From Mesostigma viride (taxonomy: Eukaryota; Streptophyta; Mesostigmatophyceae; Mesostigmatales; Mesostigmataceae), in NCBI GenBank assembly GCA_009746045.1, contig RPFO01000003.1, positions 2,123,792 through 2,187,791 on the forward strand: 64,000 nt of DNA, read 5' to 3'. The stretch's first letter is position 1. Every line of letters starts with the position of its first letter. The notes under the pieces are model-generated. The model was not told the DNA's origin. It did no database searches and saw only the letters and a list, made by a program, of their open reading frames with translations. A program made the position numbers and the translations under genes. Of this stretch, positions 1-10,565 are shown piece by piece.

Positions 1-954
1 TCACCGGGTACATGGTTGATGATGCCACAGAGACCAGCCAACTGCCTCACACTCATGCAATATGTGTGTGGGAAATGTATAACAAACATATATGGAGGTA
101 TTCAAACCCATACAGCCTCTAAAACTTATCACCATCACACTATGGCAGGTCAACTGACTGAGGGAAGCATCTAAGAATGGTGTTTTAGGAAGGGGCCAGG
201 CCATGGTCAAGAAAGAGCATGAATAATACAAAAAGAATGTGCTACACAAGCTAGAACGTATATATAAACGTCAAAAATCGACAAGAAAACGATAACTCAG
301 CTTTACGTGGCATGGTTGGCATTACCTTGGCCGAGGCGGTGGCCGCAAAATGGCGCATTTCGGCACACCAAAGTTGTGCAGCATGGTCGCTGGATTCGGC
401 GATTTCTGGCCACCCTTGCACGTTTACGACTACTATTTATCATAAAAAGTACAAAGAAACCGATATATCCTTTAAAATACGCCGGAAAGGTATTGCTGTC
501 AACGTTTCTATCGTCCGGCCTGATCGCAGTTTTTTCCAGCAAGAACGCTGCCGACACCTATCAAATGGCATTCCCGCGAACCAAAAATTGGCCTGTATCA
601 TCTTTAGGACGTATAAAATCAATTCCCTGAGTTTGGTCAGAAAATTCGAACGAAAACGTAAATGCCATGCGTGGGCGCAAGCCGCCATGGCCAGGTCGTC
701 GTTTTCCGGAATGCACGTTGTACGTGAAAAAGTACCCTGACCCCTTGTACTTTGACCGGCCAGAACACCTCCATAACTTTGTCAGAAGTATGCAAACCCT
801 AGTACCATGCTGTGAGGAAAATTATAAACTTTCGATCTTCTCAGCTAAACTTTTCCTAATTCTCAATAGTTTTCGCGGCATTTGGTCCCCCGAGAAGGGG
901 CCGACGTGTCGGCTGTAACTCAGTTTTAGGCGGAAAATCGGCAGCCAGACCATT
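1..954. other. no supported gene (left edge)
   Basis: Overlapping short open frames exist on both strands (the longest, 312-740 on plus, is 142 codons) but they contradict each other and resemble no family I know. No splice structure could be built. Mid-range GC, unique-looking sequence. Confidence 0.4.
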
Positions 955-1150
955 TAGGGGTTAATTAATGCACCCACGTACAGATCTTGCCGGATCAGTT
1001 TACCGTGTCTGATTGCAGCTGTGGCATGCCTCTGGCATGAAGGAGAAAGGGGGTCGATCTCTGCCTTTCTTCCTGTTGTGCACACACAGGGATTAAAAGC
1101 ACTTCGGTGCTCCGTGACTCCCCAACGGGGGCACGAGTTTAATTAATTAA
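955..1150 (+). mobile_element. SINE-like retroposon, family A, copy 1
   Basis: This matches the copies at 9430-9735 (same strand), 8642-8887 and 53840-54135 (opposite strand). Shared blocks include a CTCTGGCATGAAGGAGAAAG-type segment, a short hairpin around AGCACTTCGGTGCT, and the end CAACGGGGGCACGAGTTTAA, followed by a TTAATTAA tail. I read the TTAA-rich tail as the 3' end. It is non-coding and dispersed, with a simple-repeat tail, as expected of a SINE or other short retroposon. Confidence 0.75.
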
Positions 1151-1187
1151 TATTATTATTATTATTATTATTATCAATATTTACATT

Positions 1188-1645
<458 letters not shown>

Positions 1646-1925
1646 TCTTTTCTCCTTTTCCCTTTTGATGTATACTTTCTTATTATTTCTTTTAACCCCT
1701 TCTTCATGTATGTGTGTATGTGTTCTCTTTTTTCCTTCTTATAGTTCTGGACGTTGTTTTTTTTTTTTTTCTATGAACCTTTTTTGTTTGCGCAGTCACG
1801 TGTCTATTAATTAATTAATTAATAAATAGTGAACCTTTTTAGGCTGTTACCATCTGTCTCCCTCCATATGCAGGTCTTCCACTCTTCCTACAGATAGCCA
1901 CGCGGCTAGCTCCCGCGGTATGTCC
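1646..1925. repeat. dispersed repeat family F, copy 1
   Basis: Blocks recur at 2345-2575 and 3396-3600: a TTTTAACCCCTTC-like segment, a TTTTCTATGAACCTTTTT segment, the CTACAGATAGCCAC segment and GCTCCCGCGGT. A piece ending GCAGTCACGTGTCTATTAAT (1793-1828) matches the tail of the short E retroposon. The three copies have different lengths and internal tandem expansions. No coding capacity is evident. Confidence 0.6.
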
Positions 1926-2224
1926 AGCCTGGGCAATATGTTCTCACCTGGCGTGCCCCCGGCCGCGCGCGGCAGGGCCGCCACCCGTGGACTTTTCGTG
2001 ATAGACTCGGCATGGACATGTGCTACACTAGACGTGACGGGCTCACACCCGGGCAGCCTGACCTGGTTTGTCTGTAATATGGAGGCAGATGGTGCGCAAG
2101 GATAGATGGCAAGTAGTGATGAAGCTAGACCACCCCCAAGGCTGTGGGGGCTCCGCGTGTGACCAAGTATGGCATTCATAGCGATTCGGGCCGCGGTGCC
2201 CACGCCCCTGTAACTAGGACCTAG

Positions 2225-2330
2225 ATAGCTTACACCATCCATTCCATCCCATGTTCCCCTCCCACCGAGGACTTATGCTCACGTGACGCAGTCACGTGTC
2301 TATTAATTAATTAATTAATTAATTACAAAA
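2225..2330 (+). mobile_element. short retroposon, family E, copy 1
   Basis: About 100 bp from ATAGCTTACACCATCC to GACGCAGTCACGTGTCTATT, ending in a TTAATTAA tail. A near-identical copy lies at 39136-39234, where it is flanked by a target-site duplication. That second copy is what identifies this one as mobile. Confidence 0.75.
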
Positions 2331-2344
2331 TGAATTAATTACAA

Positions 2345-2575
2345 ATTAATGTAGCTCCCGCGGTCTTCGCGTCTTTCATCTCAGACAACTACCCCAGTCC
2401 TTCCACGGCGTTGGATCGCCACCATGCGTCCAGAATAGTTGCCTCACTTAGTTTACATTTCTTTCTTTCTTTTACTTTTTCGTTTTTCCCTTTTAATGTA
2501 CACTTAATTCTTACTTTTTCTTTTAACGTACCCCTTCGCGTCTGTGTGTATGTCAAGGAGACAACCATGCAGCAC
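2345..2575. repeat. dispersed repeat family F, copy 2
   Basis: Shares GCTCCCGCGGTCTTCGCG, the CAGACAACTACCCCAGTCCT-type block and GGATCGCC with 3490-3560. It also shares the CTTTC/TTTTAACGTACCCCTTC block with 1655-1705. It holds a short, unexpanded CTTT tract, so it shows the pre-expansion state of the long tract at 1188-1645. Confidence 0.6.
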
Positions 2576-2633
2576 AGGCCAGAAATCGGGAGAATCCGGA
2601 CCATATGTGTTCTACCCATCCATCCATCCATCC

Positions 2634-2690
2634 ATCGGGGTAAATGCTCCGTGACTCCCCGACGGGAGCACGAGTTAATTTAATCAATTA
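2634..2690 (+). mobile_element. SINE family A, 3' fragment
   Basis: Only the last ~50 bp of family A are present (GCTCCGTGACTCCCCGACGG, GGAGCACGAGTTAATT), ending in a TTAAT-rich tail. The upstream part is missing, consistent with 5' truncation. Confidence 0.6.
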
Positions 2691-2761
2691 AGTAATTAAT
2701 ATGTGTTCTATTCAATTGATTAATGTGTTCTCTTTTTTTCCTTCTTATGTAGTTTTTGGTG

Positions 2762-3395
2762 TTTGGTTGGTTGGTTGGTTGGTTGGTTGGTTGGTTGGTT
2801 GGTTGGTTGGTTGGTTGGTTGGTTGGTTGGTTGGTTGGTTGGTTGGTTGGTTGGTTGGTTGGTTGGTTGGTTGGTTGGTTGGTTGGTTGGTTGGTTGGTT
2901 GGTTGGTTGGTTGGTTGGTTGGTTGGTTGGTTGGTTGGTTGGTTGGTTGGTTGGTTGTTTGGTTGTTTGGTTGGTTGTTTGGTTGGTTGGTTGGTTGGTT
3001 GGTTGGTTGGTTGGTTGGTTTTGGTTGGTTGGTTGGTTGGTTGGTTGGTTGGTTGGTTGGTTGGTTGGTTGGTTGGTTGGTTGGTTGGTTGGTTGGTTGG
3101 TTGGTTGGTTGGTTGGTTGGTTGGTTGGTTGGTTGGTTGGTTGGTTGGTTGGTTGGTTGGTTGGTTGGTTGTTTGGTTGGTTGGTTGGTTGGTTGGTTGG
3201 TTGGTTGGTTGGTTGGTTGTTTGGTTGGTTGGAGTGGTTGGTTGGTTGGTTGGTTGGTTGGTTGGTTGGTTGGTTGGTTGGTTGGTTGGTTGGTTGGTTG
3301 GTTGGTTGGTTGGTTGGTTGGTTGGTTGGTTGGTTGGTTGGTTGGTTGGTTGGTTGGTTGGTTGGTTGGTTGGTTGGTTGGTTGGTTTTGGTTGG
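2762..3395. repeat. (GGTT)n microsatellite, about 630 bp
   Basis: Almost pure TTGG/GGTT tetranucleotide with sparse variants (GTTT at 2954-2980 and 3170, GAGT at 3231). It is long enough to read open in all three plus frames as Leu-Val-Gly-Trp repeats, which are artefacts. The G-rich strand (GG runs) might form weak two-tier quadruplexes. Confidence 0.97.
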
Positions 3396-3600
3396 TTGGT
3401 TGGTTGTTGTTGTTTTTTTTCTATAAACCTTTTTGGTTTGTTACCAGCAGTCTCCCTCCACGCAGGCCGGTCTTCCTACAGATAGCCACACGGCTCCCGC
3501 GGTCTTCGCGCCTTTTCTCTCAGACAACTGCCCTAGTCCTTGCACGGCATTGGATCGCCGTGCGTCCACGAATTGTTGTCTCACTTAATAAGTATGTGCA
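3396..3600. repeat. dispersed repeat family F, copy 3
   Basis: The most complete F copy: TTTTCTATAAACCTTTTT, CAGTCTCCCTCCACGCAGG, CTTCCTACAGATAGCCACAC, GGCTCCCGCGGTCTTCGCG, GACAACTGCCCTAGTCC and GGCATTGGATCGCCG in order. All have counterparts in copies 1 and 2. It ends near a short LINE-end-like motif (ATGCGCATGCCACGGAGTAC) at 3608-3627. Confidence 0.6.
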
Positions 3601-3632
3601 TGAACATGCGCATGCCACGGAGTACCCGATTC

Positions 3633-3945
3633 GTTAATTAATTAATTAGGAACATAACTCTGTTGGGAGTACATGTAGCACATATCCCTGAGAAGGGGCA
3701 TATGGCTTTTAATCCAGTCTGGGCTCCTTACTGCAAGCCGGTAGGGTGTAAACTACACCTGCTCTAGGTGCACCAAGTGCACCTGCACCACCATGACCTC
3801 TCAGAGCTCAAGGGGCCTGGCATGGGGTGGAAGATTATTATGGCTATACAAAAGCTAGGGCATGGCTTCTCATCAGAGAGTGACTCTCTGCATAGGCAGA
3901 GCTTGGCTAAATTCTTAATGCAGCATCCAGTACCCAAAGAGGTAA
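3633..3945 (-). mobile_element. SINE-like retroposon, family B, copy 1
   Basis: Related to copies at 38790-39260 and 41516-41755 (same orientation) and 41000-41413 (opposite). A TTAATTAATTAATTAGG tail lies at the left end, so the element points to minus. Diagnostic blocks are CATATCCCTGAGAAGGGGCA, CTAGGTGCACCAAGTGCACC and GAGAGTGACTCTCTGCATAG. The tail-proximal part resembles family A (TTTTAATCC next to a short hairpin and a CTCCCAAC-like block), so A and B look like sister families. Confidence 0.75.
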
Positions 3946-4084
3946 GCATTTTCTTATACGCGGATGCCACACCTACAAGTTAAGCGCGGAGATGCATGCA
4001 TGGTCGATGGTACATGCTACATCTAGTACTATATTATCCAGATTTCTGGCCTGCACTGGTTGTCTCGTTGATATGGTCTATAAG

Positions 4085-4216
4085 TACTGAATTGTTGGGG
4101 CATGATGCAGGTACGAACTTTTTTGCTAGCTTTTGTCTAATTATTTTTCTAATGAAATCAGCATCGTACTCAGTGGCATGCTTATGCGCATGACACACAA
4201 TATTGCTTACTTACAT
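4085..4216 (+). mobile_element. LINE 3'-end fragment
   Basis: The block from TTGGGGCATGATGCAG to the GCATGCTTATGCGCATGACA segment, ending in CTTACTTAC, recurs at 7800-7920, 41856-41960 (minus) and 43795-43900. At 43.8 kb it follows LINE reverse-transcriptase C-terminal sequence, so it is the 3' UTR of that LINE. Here it is 5' truncated and non-coding. Confidence 0.6.
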
Positions 4217-4722
4217 GGTGCCATATGCTCAAATTCCATCACTTCATTGACCGTTTATTATTTTTTGTTGCCATTAAGGATTATGAAGGCACCACCTTAC
4301 CCCACATGCGGGACCATGTCGCCAATTTTGTTACGTATTCCCAACAAAGTTTATTAAAAGCTCATTTCTCATAGTATTGATCAGCAATTGTTGACAGCAC
4401 TGGATGTCAAACAACAGGATGGATGAAGTATGCTGGCCTCGAGAATGCAGGATTCATCGCAAAAAATTCAATTCAGTGAACCTCCCGGGATTCTCTTCAC
4501 CACAGGTACCCGGTGGCATCTTTTGATTTGCCTGCCATGAAATGCGTTGTCCTTCTTAATATGAACTTGGATGGGAGGGCGCTTGCTTATACAGCCCATC
4601 CAAATCCTAGGGACAGTGCAGCCAAGGGCTCCAAATGGGAGGGCGACAAGTCACGCGGACATGCCATCCCCACGATGCCTTTGCAACACATCGTGGCCCC
4701 GAGCTGCCATCGTGATGCTCAT
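4217..4722. other. no recognisable feature
   Basis: Unique-looking sequence with only short, conflicting open frames. Nothing could be tied to a known family. Confidence 0.4.
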
Positions 4723-5031
4723 TTAGTCATCCTCATCCTTGTCCTTCTTCTTATCCTTCTTATCCTTCTTGTCCTTCTTTTCATCACCGGAATCGTCATC
4801 CTTGTCCTTCTTTTTGTCCTTCTTGTCCTTCTTATCCTTCTTCTCGTCACCCGAGTCCTCGTCCTTATCCTTCTTCTTGTCCTTCTTTTCCTTCTTCTCG
4901 TCACCAGAGTCCTCGTCCTTATCCTTCTTCTTATCCTTCTTGTCCTTCTTATCCTTCTTCTCGTCCCCGGAGTCCTCGTCCTTCTTGTCTTTCTTCTTGT
5001 CTGTAACCATCAGTAGATAGGAGCATGCCAA
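4723..5031 (-). CDS. lysine/aspartate-rich repeat protein (possible 3' exon)
   Basis: The minus frame encodes about 90 residues dominated by Lys, Asp and Glu. A block ending in EDSGDE followed by KKDKKDKK occurs four to five times (18-21 residue period) and ends at a stop at 4723-4725. Read unspliced, an ATG at 5029-5031 gives 102 residues. Alternatively a good acceptor (GGTTACAG) ends at 5001, so the repeat could be the last exon, starting at 5000, of a gene whose other exons I cannot find. Charged tails like this are common in nuclear or chaperone proteins, but no function can be named. The array may simply be a coding-looking minisatellite. Confidence 0.45.
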   Translation of the reverse strand: MACSYLLMVTDKKKDKKDEDSGDEKKDKKDKKDKKKDKDEDSGDEKKEKKDKKKDKDEDSGDEKKDKKDKKDKKKDKDDDSGDEKKDKKDKKDKKKDKDEDD

Positions 5032-5158
5032 TGGCCAAGCCAGGCAGCATGATTGCCAGCATCACACATGGTGAGATTGCAAGCATCATGAACAGGGAAA
5101 TGTCAGATCGCATTAAGCCACCTTTGACAGGCTGGCACACGCTCGAAATGGCGATCAT

Positions 5159-7790
5159 CTAACAGTCCATAACTGCTTCATGAGGCGTGCACAGTTAACT
5201 GGGTAACAGCATCGTCGTGCGGCGCTTCACAAAGCACGTTAGACTGGCAACGTACCGTCGTCCTTGCCTCCCATTTTTAAAACTCCGGCCGGAGAAGAGG
5301 TGAAGGAAAGGAATAGGACCTGCGGAAACGAGGCATCCGAGCGATCGCAAAATCCAGGAAAGCGATCGTGGTCAGAAATGGAAAATCCTAAGAAATCAAA
5401 TCACTTCTGACGTCTCCGAGGTGAACAAGAACTGCGATCTGCCTGAGAACGCCAGAATCCCAGCCGAGATGAGCTTTCCTACATGCAAATTTGACACAAA
5501 AGACAGACGAGGGGCTACAACGATCCCCGCAGGAGACGCCTTCTATGCTAGAAGCATTGTACTTGACGGATCTAGACTGTGGCACTTGCATTGCGCGCTT
5601 CTATTGGCGACCGTTAATAGGATAGGATACAGCACTATCAGCAAAAAAAGCACGAGCGAGGGAAGCACGGGCTGTTTTGGAACAAATGCTGCTGATATAG
5701 AAGCCCTGCAATGCTCTTCCATAAGATATCGGCCCGCGGCTCGGCAGTGTTATTAAGAGCTAACGGTACCACATAACAGTGGCTTTGGGATCTCGCAAAC
5801 CTCGCGAGGTTGCAATACGCGATCGTCAGAAAAGTTTTAACGGACTAGGAGCATTTGGTTACTAGACAACAGAGATAGCATGCACCAGCGAGAGAGGCAA
5901 GCGGCCCAATAAACAAGCGGCTCAACAAACGTAAAAGACCTTGGTATGAGTCCGGTAGTTACCTGCGGGTTCGACCAGTCCGGCAGGTTTCCAGAGAGTG
6001 CTGCTGCAGACAACCAGCCAAATTGGCAGATTTATACCGTGGCTCGCCGAGTGGCACGCTCACGCCATGCGCTTATCCGGCCCACGCGAACGAAGATATT
6101 TCGATCAGGCATTGTTCGCTGAAAAAAGCCACCCCGTATGCCACGTGGTTGCCTCTCAATGGCTAATCGATCTGAAGCTCACAACAGGATCTTTTACGTA
6201 GAAGTCAACAAGTAGAGCTACAGGCACCACGACGGTAGAATTGCTGATTGATCATGAGCGCTGACTGCTGAGTGCTGACTTCAGTTTTTCTGGTGCAGGG
6301 GTGATGATTGATGAATGCCGCCTGGGGTTATGATGGAACTTTTGCAGGTCGTTCGAGTAGTAATTATGTGATAATGATAATCGCTACGCGGTAGTCGATA
6401 TTCCAGAACTGAAAGCCGAACGGGCTTATCGACTTCAGTTCAATATCCTGGGGTTAAGGCATCGAACCATCAAAGAAACCAGCAGTTATGCGCAGCGGAC
6501 AGATTGATGGGGTGCGACATTTTATTGCAAAAGCCAGTTGCAAAAAGGAGCACAGACCCGACAAAGCAGTGGAGCCCATTGGAAATGCGGTAGCGGACAT
6601 GTGAAGCGTTGCCTCCTTCGACCGCGTATGCCGGCATTCAGTATCAAGGGGAACTTAGTACTTAGGGAAACTGGTCGCAAAGGACGTACTTGTGCCTTTT
6701 ATTTCAGCCGTTCACAAGAAGAAGCCTTTACATTAAATGGTGGCCAATGCAATTGTTGAATTGGTACACAATGCACTTGTTGAATCCATTTTGTACTTGT
6801 TGGTCTTTCCCATGTTTTCCTTGCGCATGTTGCAGTGACTGGGCCCTAAATGCGCTGAATCATATTGCATAACTATTGAGACAGCATCCACGCACGGCAA
6901 TAAACGTAGGAGCTGGGAGGTTTCCGTCCATGACTGCCTTGACCAATAATGTTAGGGAGAACAGCCTAAAATCCTGTTGCCACTGCCGCCCTGCCTGATG
7001 CTCTAAAACCTTGTATTCTGCCCAGGGACTGGAGGTCGGCATAGAAGCACGTGAACGCGAACTGGCCGGCATTACGAGGATGGCACCGTCAGAATGCATG
7101 GGCGGCGTCATGACGTGCTGAAAGCCCCAACGTCCTAATCTCCCGCGGCTATACGCTTTCATGCTCTGTGAGGAATGCGGGGCTCAACCGGGGTCTTGCA
7201 TCCTTTCTGCCGGCCACAGGAATAGTGTTATCTCATTTTTGAAAGGCTTTGTATCTTGAGTCATGTCCTCAGCTTCTACAACACCTGCATGCACTCGGGA
7301 AGTAGGCACACCTAGCATCAGGCAAGCGTCATTCAATCAACTCAGAACCTGCAGGGTGTGCCTGGCATGGAATATGGATGGCCATTTGGGGGGAGAGCGG
7401 CCCTCAGTACAGCTAGGGATTTGCATGCTTGTGCATTGCCGGTAATTATCATCATCTTTTGTTTCCATGGTAATATTTTCGCGTAGACTGCGTCACATGC
7501 CCGGTTTCCAGAGCTGCCCGGATGAGCGGGCGTGCCACCTATAAAGGTTGAGCTACAATTACTACATCGATCCTAATTGGTCCTCAGGTAAGCCAGCAAA
7601 AAGGCTACCTCGGGTAGACTGCGCCACAGCACCTGCGTACATCACCTGTGTACACGCTGATTGTCTCATCAATGCACACTGCATGGGACACGTACATGCA
7701 TCCACGGGCACATTTATGTGTGACAAAGTAACAATTGTCTCGCTGATATCGATCTACACAGCTGGCATTCAGGCATTGTAACCGGTTGTG
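5159..7790. other. no recognisable gene over 2.6 kb
   Basis: Only short open frames, no consistent exon chain, no domain match, no tandem repeats and no retroposon copies that I could match elsewhere in the window. It could be intergenic DNA or introns of an unrecognised gene. Confidence 0.4.
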
Positions 7791-7794
7791 GCCC

Positions 7795-7925
7795 GGTCTA
7801 GTGACTATATGGTTGGGGCATGATGCAGACAACAATATTTGTAACTTTCATGTAATTATTTTCTAATGCATGAGATTAGCATAGTAGTAGTCCGTGGCTT
7901 GTCCATGCGTGCCACGAAAAATGGA
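7795..7925 (+). mobile_element. LINE 3'-end fragment
   Basis: The GGTTGGGGCATGATGCAGAC block, the TAATTATTTTCTAATG segment and the GTCCATGCGTGCCACG end match the LINE 3' UTR at 43795-43900. It directly precedes a decayed LINE ORF1, so two LINE remnants lie next to each other. Confidence 0.6.
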
Positions 7926-7959
7926 GCCACTTCCTCCCAAGCCACGACTTCTTTTCTTT

Positions 7960-9275
7960 CAGCGCCTGGCTGGCCCTGACGAGGGAACTCAGGGAAGAAT
8001 GCAACGAAATAGTCAAGTTCTTAGCAAAGAAAGGCAAGCTCATGGGGCACGGCGGGCCCATCCACAACGACGTGCACACCCTGCGCCTGAGTCGCCATCC
8101 TGCGCAGCCACTTCCAGCTCACTGAAGCCGCCCTCATCGCTCAGCTCTGCACCCCAGCCCGGCCTGCGCAGCCGGCAGCCACGTCGGCTTCCTCCCTCTG
8201 CAAGGATGACATCCGAGCAGTGCTGGAGGAGCACGTGACCTGGCCGTTGGCCAAGAAGCTGACCTCGCTAAACACGACGCTTAACACGGTGGAGGCCCGG
8301 GTCTCCAATGTGGAAACCAAGGTCGTCCACAAGCTCCAACCGCAGTTCACGGTGGTGCACACCGCGGCGCAGGCATCTGAGACGCACGCTGCACTTGTCT
8401 CTCGCCTCAACCAGGTAGGTGACCACGGTTGGATGCTGGCGACCTCCCGCCCCTCTCCTATGCGGACCTGCAGCGGACAGCGACCGCCTCAACCACCGAC
8501 GCCATCGCCACGAAACTCCAGGAGCTTGAAGACCGTCGCCAGGAGGCACAACAACAGGAGGCCACCGACCGCGCCCGCCGCGACTGCCGAGTGGTGCTGC
8601 GTCGCTTCCCCCAGAAGCCAGGTGAGACGTCAACCACCCTTAATTAATTAATTAATTAAACTCGTGCTCCCGTTGGGGAGTCACGGAGCACCGAAGTGCT
8701 TTTAATCCCTGTGTGTGCACTACAGGAGAAAGGGCAGAGACCCCCAGTCTCCTTCATGCCAAAGGCATGCCACAGCTGCAATCGGGCGCGGCTAGCTAAA
8801 AGGACAGGCTAACGATCCGGCAAACTGTGGGTGCAATAAGACCCATGTGAGCATATCATAGCAAGGAGCGTGGGCAGGTAATCTGAACAACCACCCTTGC
8901 CGACGAGCTCAAGGACCAGCTCCTTACCCTCATGGGCGCCTGGTAGGTGAGGTAGAACATCGTGGGTGCCACCGCCTTCCCCACTCACGGGACAAGGCGG
9001 CTCCGGGCCCACCAGTCCTGCTCACCTTCCCCTCCCGTGAGGACAATGATGCATGTAGAGGTTCCTTTCTCGACGCAAGAGGTTGCACGACCTCAAGCTG
9101 GACGCTGGACTACGACCTGACCCCCGCTCAGCAGCAGGAGCGACGCGACCTGTGGCCGGATCATACCTCCGCCACAATTTTAAAGCAGGATCCCCGGAAG
9201 CCCAATTAAGGTACGTGTACTGGAGGGGAGGCGGGACCTGATCTCGAGTGATCAACCACAAGATGTGAACGCCCC
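7960..9275 (+). pseudogene. decayed LINE ORF1 copy interrupted by a SINE
   Basis: Frames in this stretch line up with the intact ORF1-like protein at 39862-40926. A segment near 8000 matches the N-terminal part. Residues around AALVSRLNQ and the PGETSTTL motif (matching PAGETSTSLL) lie left of the insertion. ELKDQLLTLMGA and a WRGG motif (matching YWRGAV) lie right of it. The reading frame is broken by stops and shifts. A 246-bp SINE (8642-8887) splits it just after PGETSTTL. ORF1p of L1-type LINEs is an RNA-binding coiled-coil protein; this copy cannot make one. Confidence 0.65.
8642..8887 (-). mobile_element. SINE family A, copy 2, with target-site duplication
   Basis: The element is flanked by a perfect 11-bp direct repeat CAACCACCCTT (8631-8641 and 8888-8898), and the host LINE ORF1 resumes in register after it. 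The TTAATTAA tail (8642-8658) is at the low-coordinate end, so the element points to minus. It lacks about 50 bp present at the other end of the copies at 9430 and 54130, consistent with 5' truncation during retroposition. Confidence 0.85.
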
Positions 9276-9429
9276 CTGCGGGCTAGAATAGCTTGTATCA
9301 TAGCCCCAGCTTGTATCTATTGGTAGTCACTGCATGCCGCCATGGCGGCCATGCCTAGAATGACTGCCTAGCTGTGCCATACCTAGTCACGTGCATGCAC
9401 CGCCAACACACTGTACACAAGACAAGTAC

Positions 9430-9735
9430 ACAACCAGCCATAGCCTTAGCTTACTCCTTGTACAGCCATGCTAAGTCTTGCATGGCTATGCTCAGATTAC
9501 TTGCCCACGGCCGGCTCCTTGTTATGATATGGTCACATGCATGGTCTTATTGCACCCACAGATATTGCCGGATCGTTTAGCGTGTCCGATTGCAGCTGTG
9601 GCATGCCTCTGGCATGAAGGAGAAAGGGGGTCTCTGCCCTTCCTTCCTGTTGTGCACACACAGGGATTAAAAGCACTTTGGTGCTCCGCGACTCCCCAAC
9701 GGGAGCACGAGTTTAATTTATTAATTAATTAGTTA
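9430..9735 (+). mobile_element. SINE family A, copy 3 (longest form)
   Basis: Extends family A upstream with a TTACTCCTTGTACAGCCATG-like head that is also present in inverted orientation at 54080-54130. It ends CGGGAGCACGAGTTTAATTT plus a TTAATTAATT tail. It lies 540 bp from copy 2 in the opposite orientation. Confidence 0.75.
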
Positions 9736-9737
9736 AT

Positions 9738-10565
9738 TGTCCATGCGCATGACGCGAAAGTACTTACTAGCTTACTTTGGCTTGATCAGATGCACATATC
9801 GGGCAAACGTACGTGCTAGATTCAGAGCATGTGTGCATGCATTTCCACAGCACAAAGATCCACAACTGAGTATGAGCAGCATAACCTAGCCTTTCAGCTA
9901 GGTTCACAAGCTGACCGGCCACCTATCTATGCAGCATTGTGGTCGTGCATAGCATCCACTTGCAGCCTCAGGCATTTATTAATTGCAGACTTGTAATCAA
10001 TTGCACCATAAGAGATTTGGTTTGTTGCGTCATTCTTCATGCACTCATCACTCACCCACCCGCCACTGCATTTACGTTCCAGGACCAATGTCGATCAGAT
10101 ATAAACATATCATAATTCATATGTTTGTAAAAGTTTACCGATATTACCGTGAAAAATGTACAGGATGGCTCCCCCTCCCCCCCCCCTCCTCTTCCCCCCC
10201 CAGGTTTTACTACTAAGGCAGAAATGGGCAACATGGGCTGCGAGTTCGCAAAAGTACTGGGCTACCAGCCCTCGTGCCATCCCCCGGCATTCCTGAACCC
10301 TCAGTAAGTTTCACTGTTGGAAAACCAGCTATTAAGTTGTCCAAAATGTAAATGCTAGCAAACCATTCCCTCACTTGGTACAAAACTTTACTATCATGCA
10401 TGACATGCATGGAAGGCCCCCTATTTCAGGGGTGAATCCAGTACGGATCCACCCCATCCCATCCTGCGTGATAAAGTCTCTGTACATCACACGCCTTGTG
10501 GTCGAATTTCTGTACAACTTCATTCTCTGTCAAATAGATGTCTGCCGCCTGGCCGGTTGTCACAT
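9738..10565. other. intergenic, 3' of the TOM2A-like gene
   Basis: Begins with a 35-bp LINE-end-like motif (CATGCGCATGACGCGAAAGT). The rest should include the 3' UTR of the minus-strand gene ending at 10566, plus a cytosine-rich tract (10172-10201). No other feature is seen. Confidence 0.4.
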
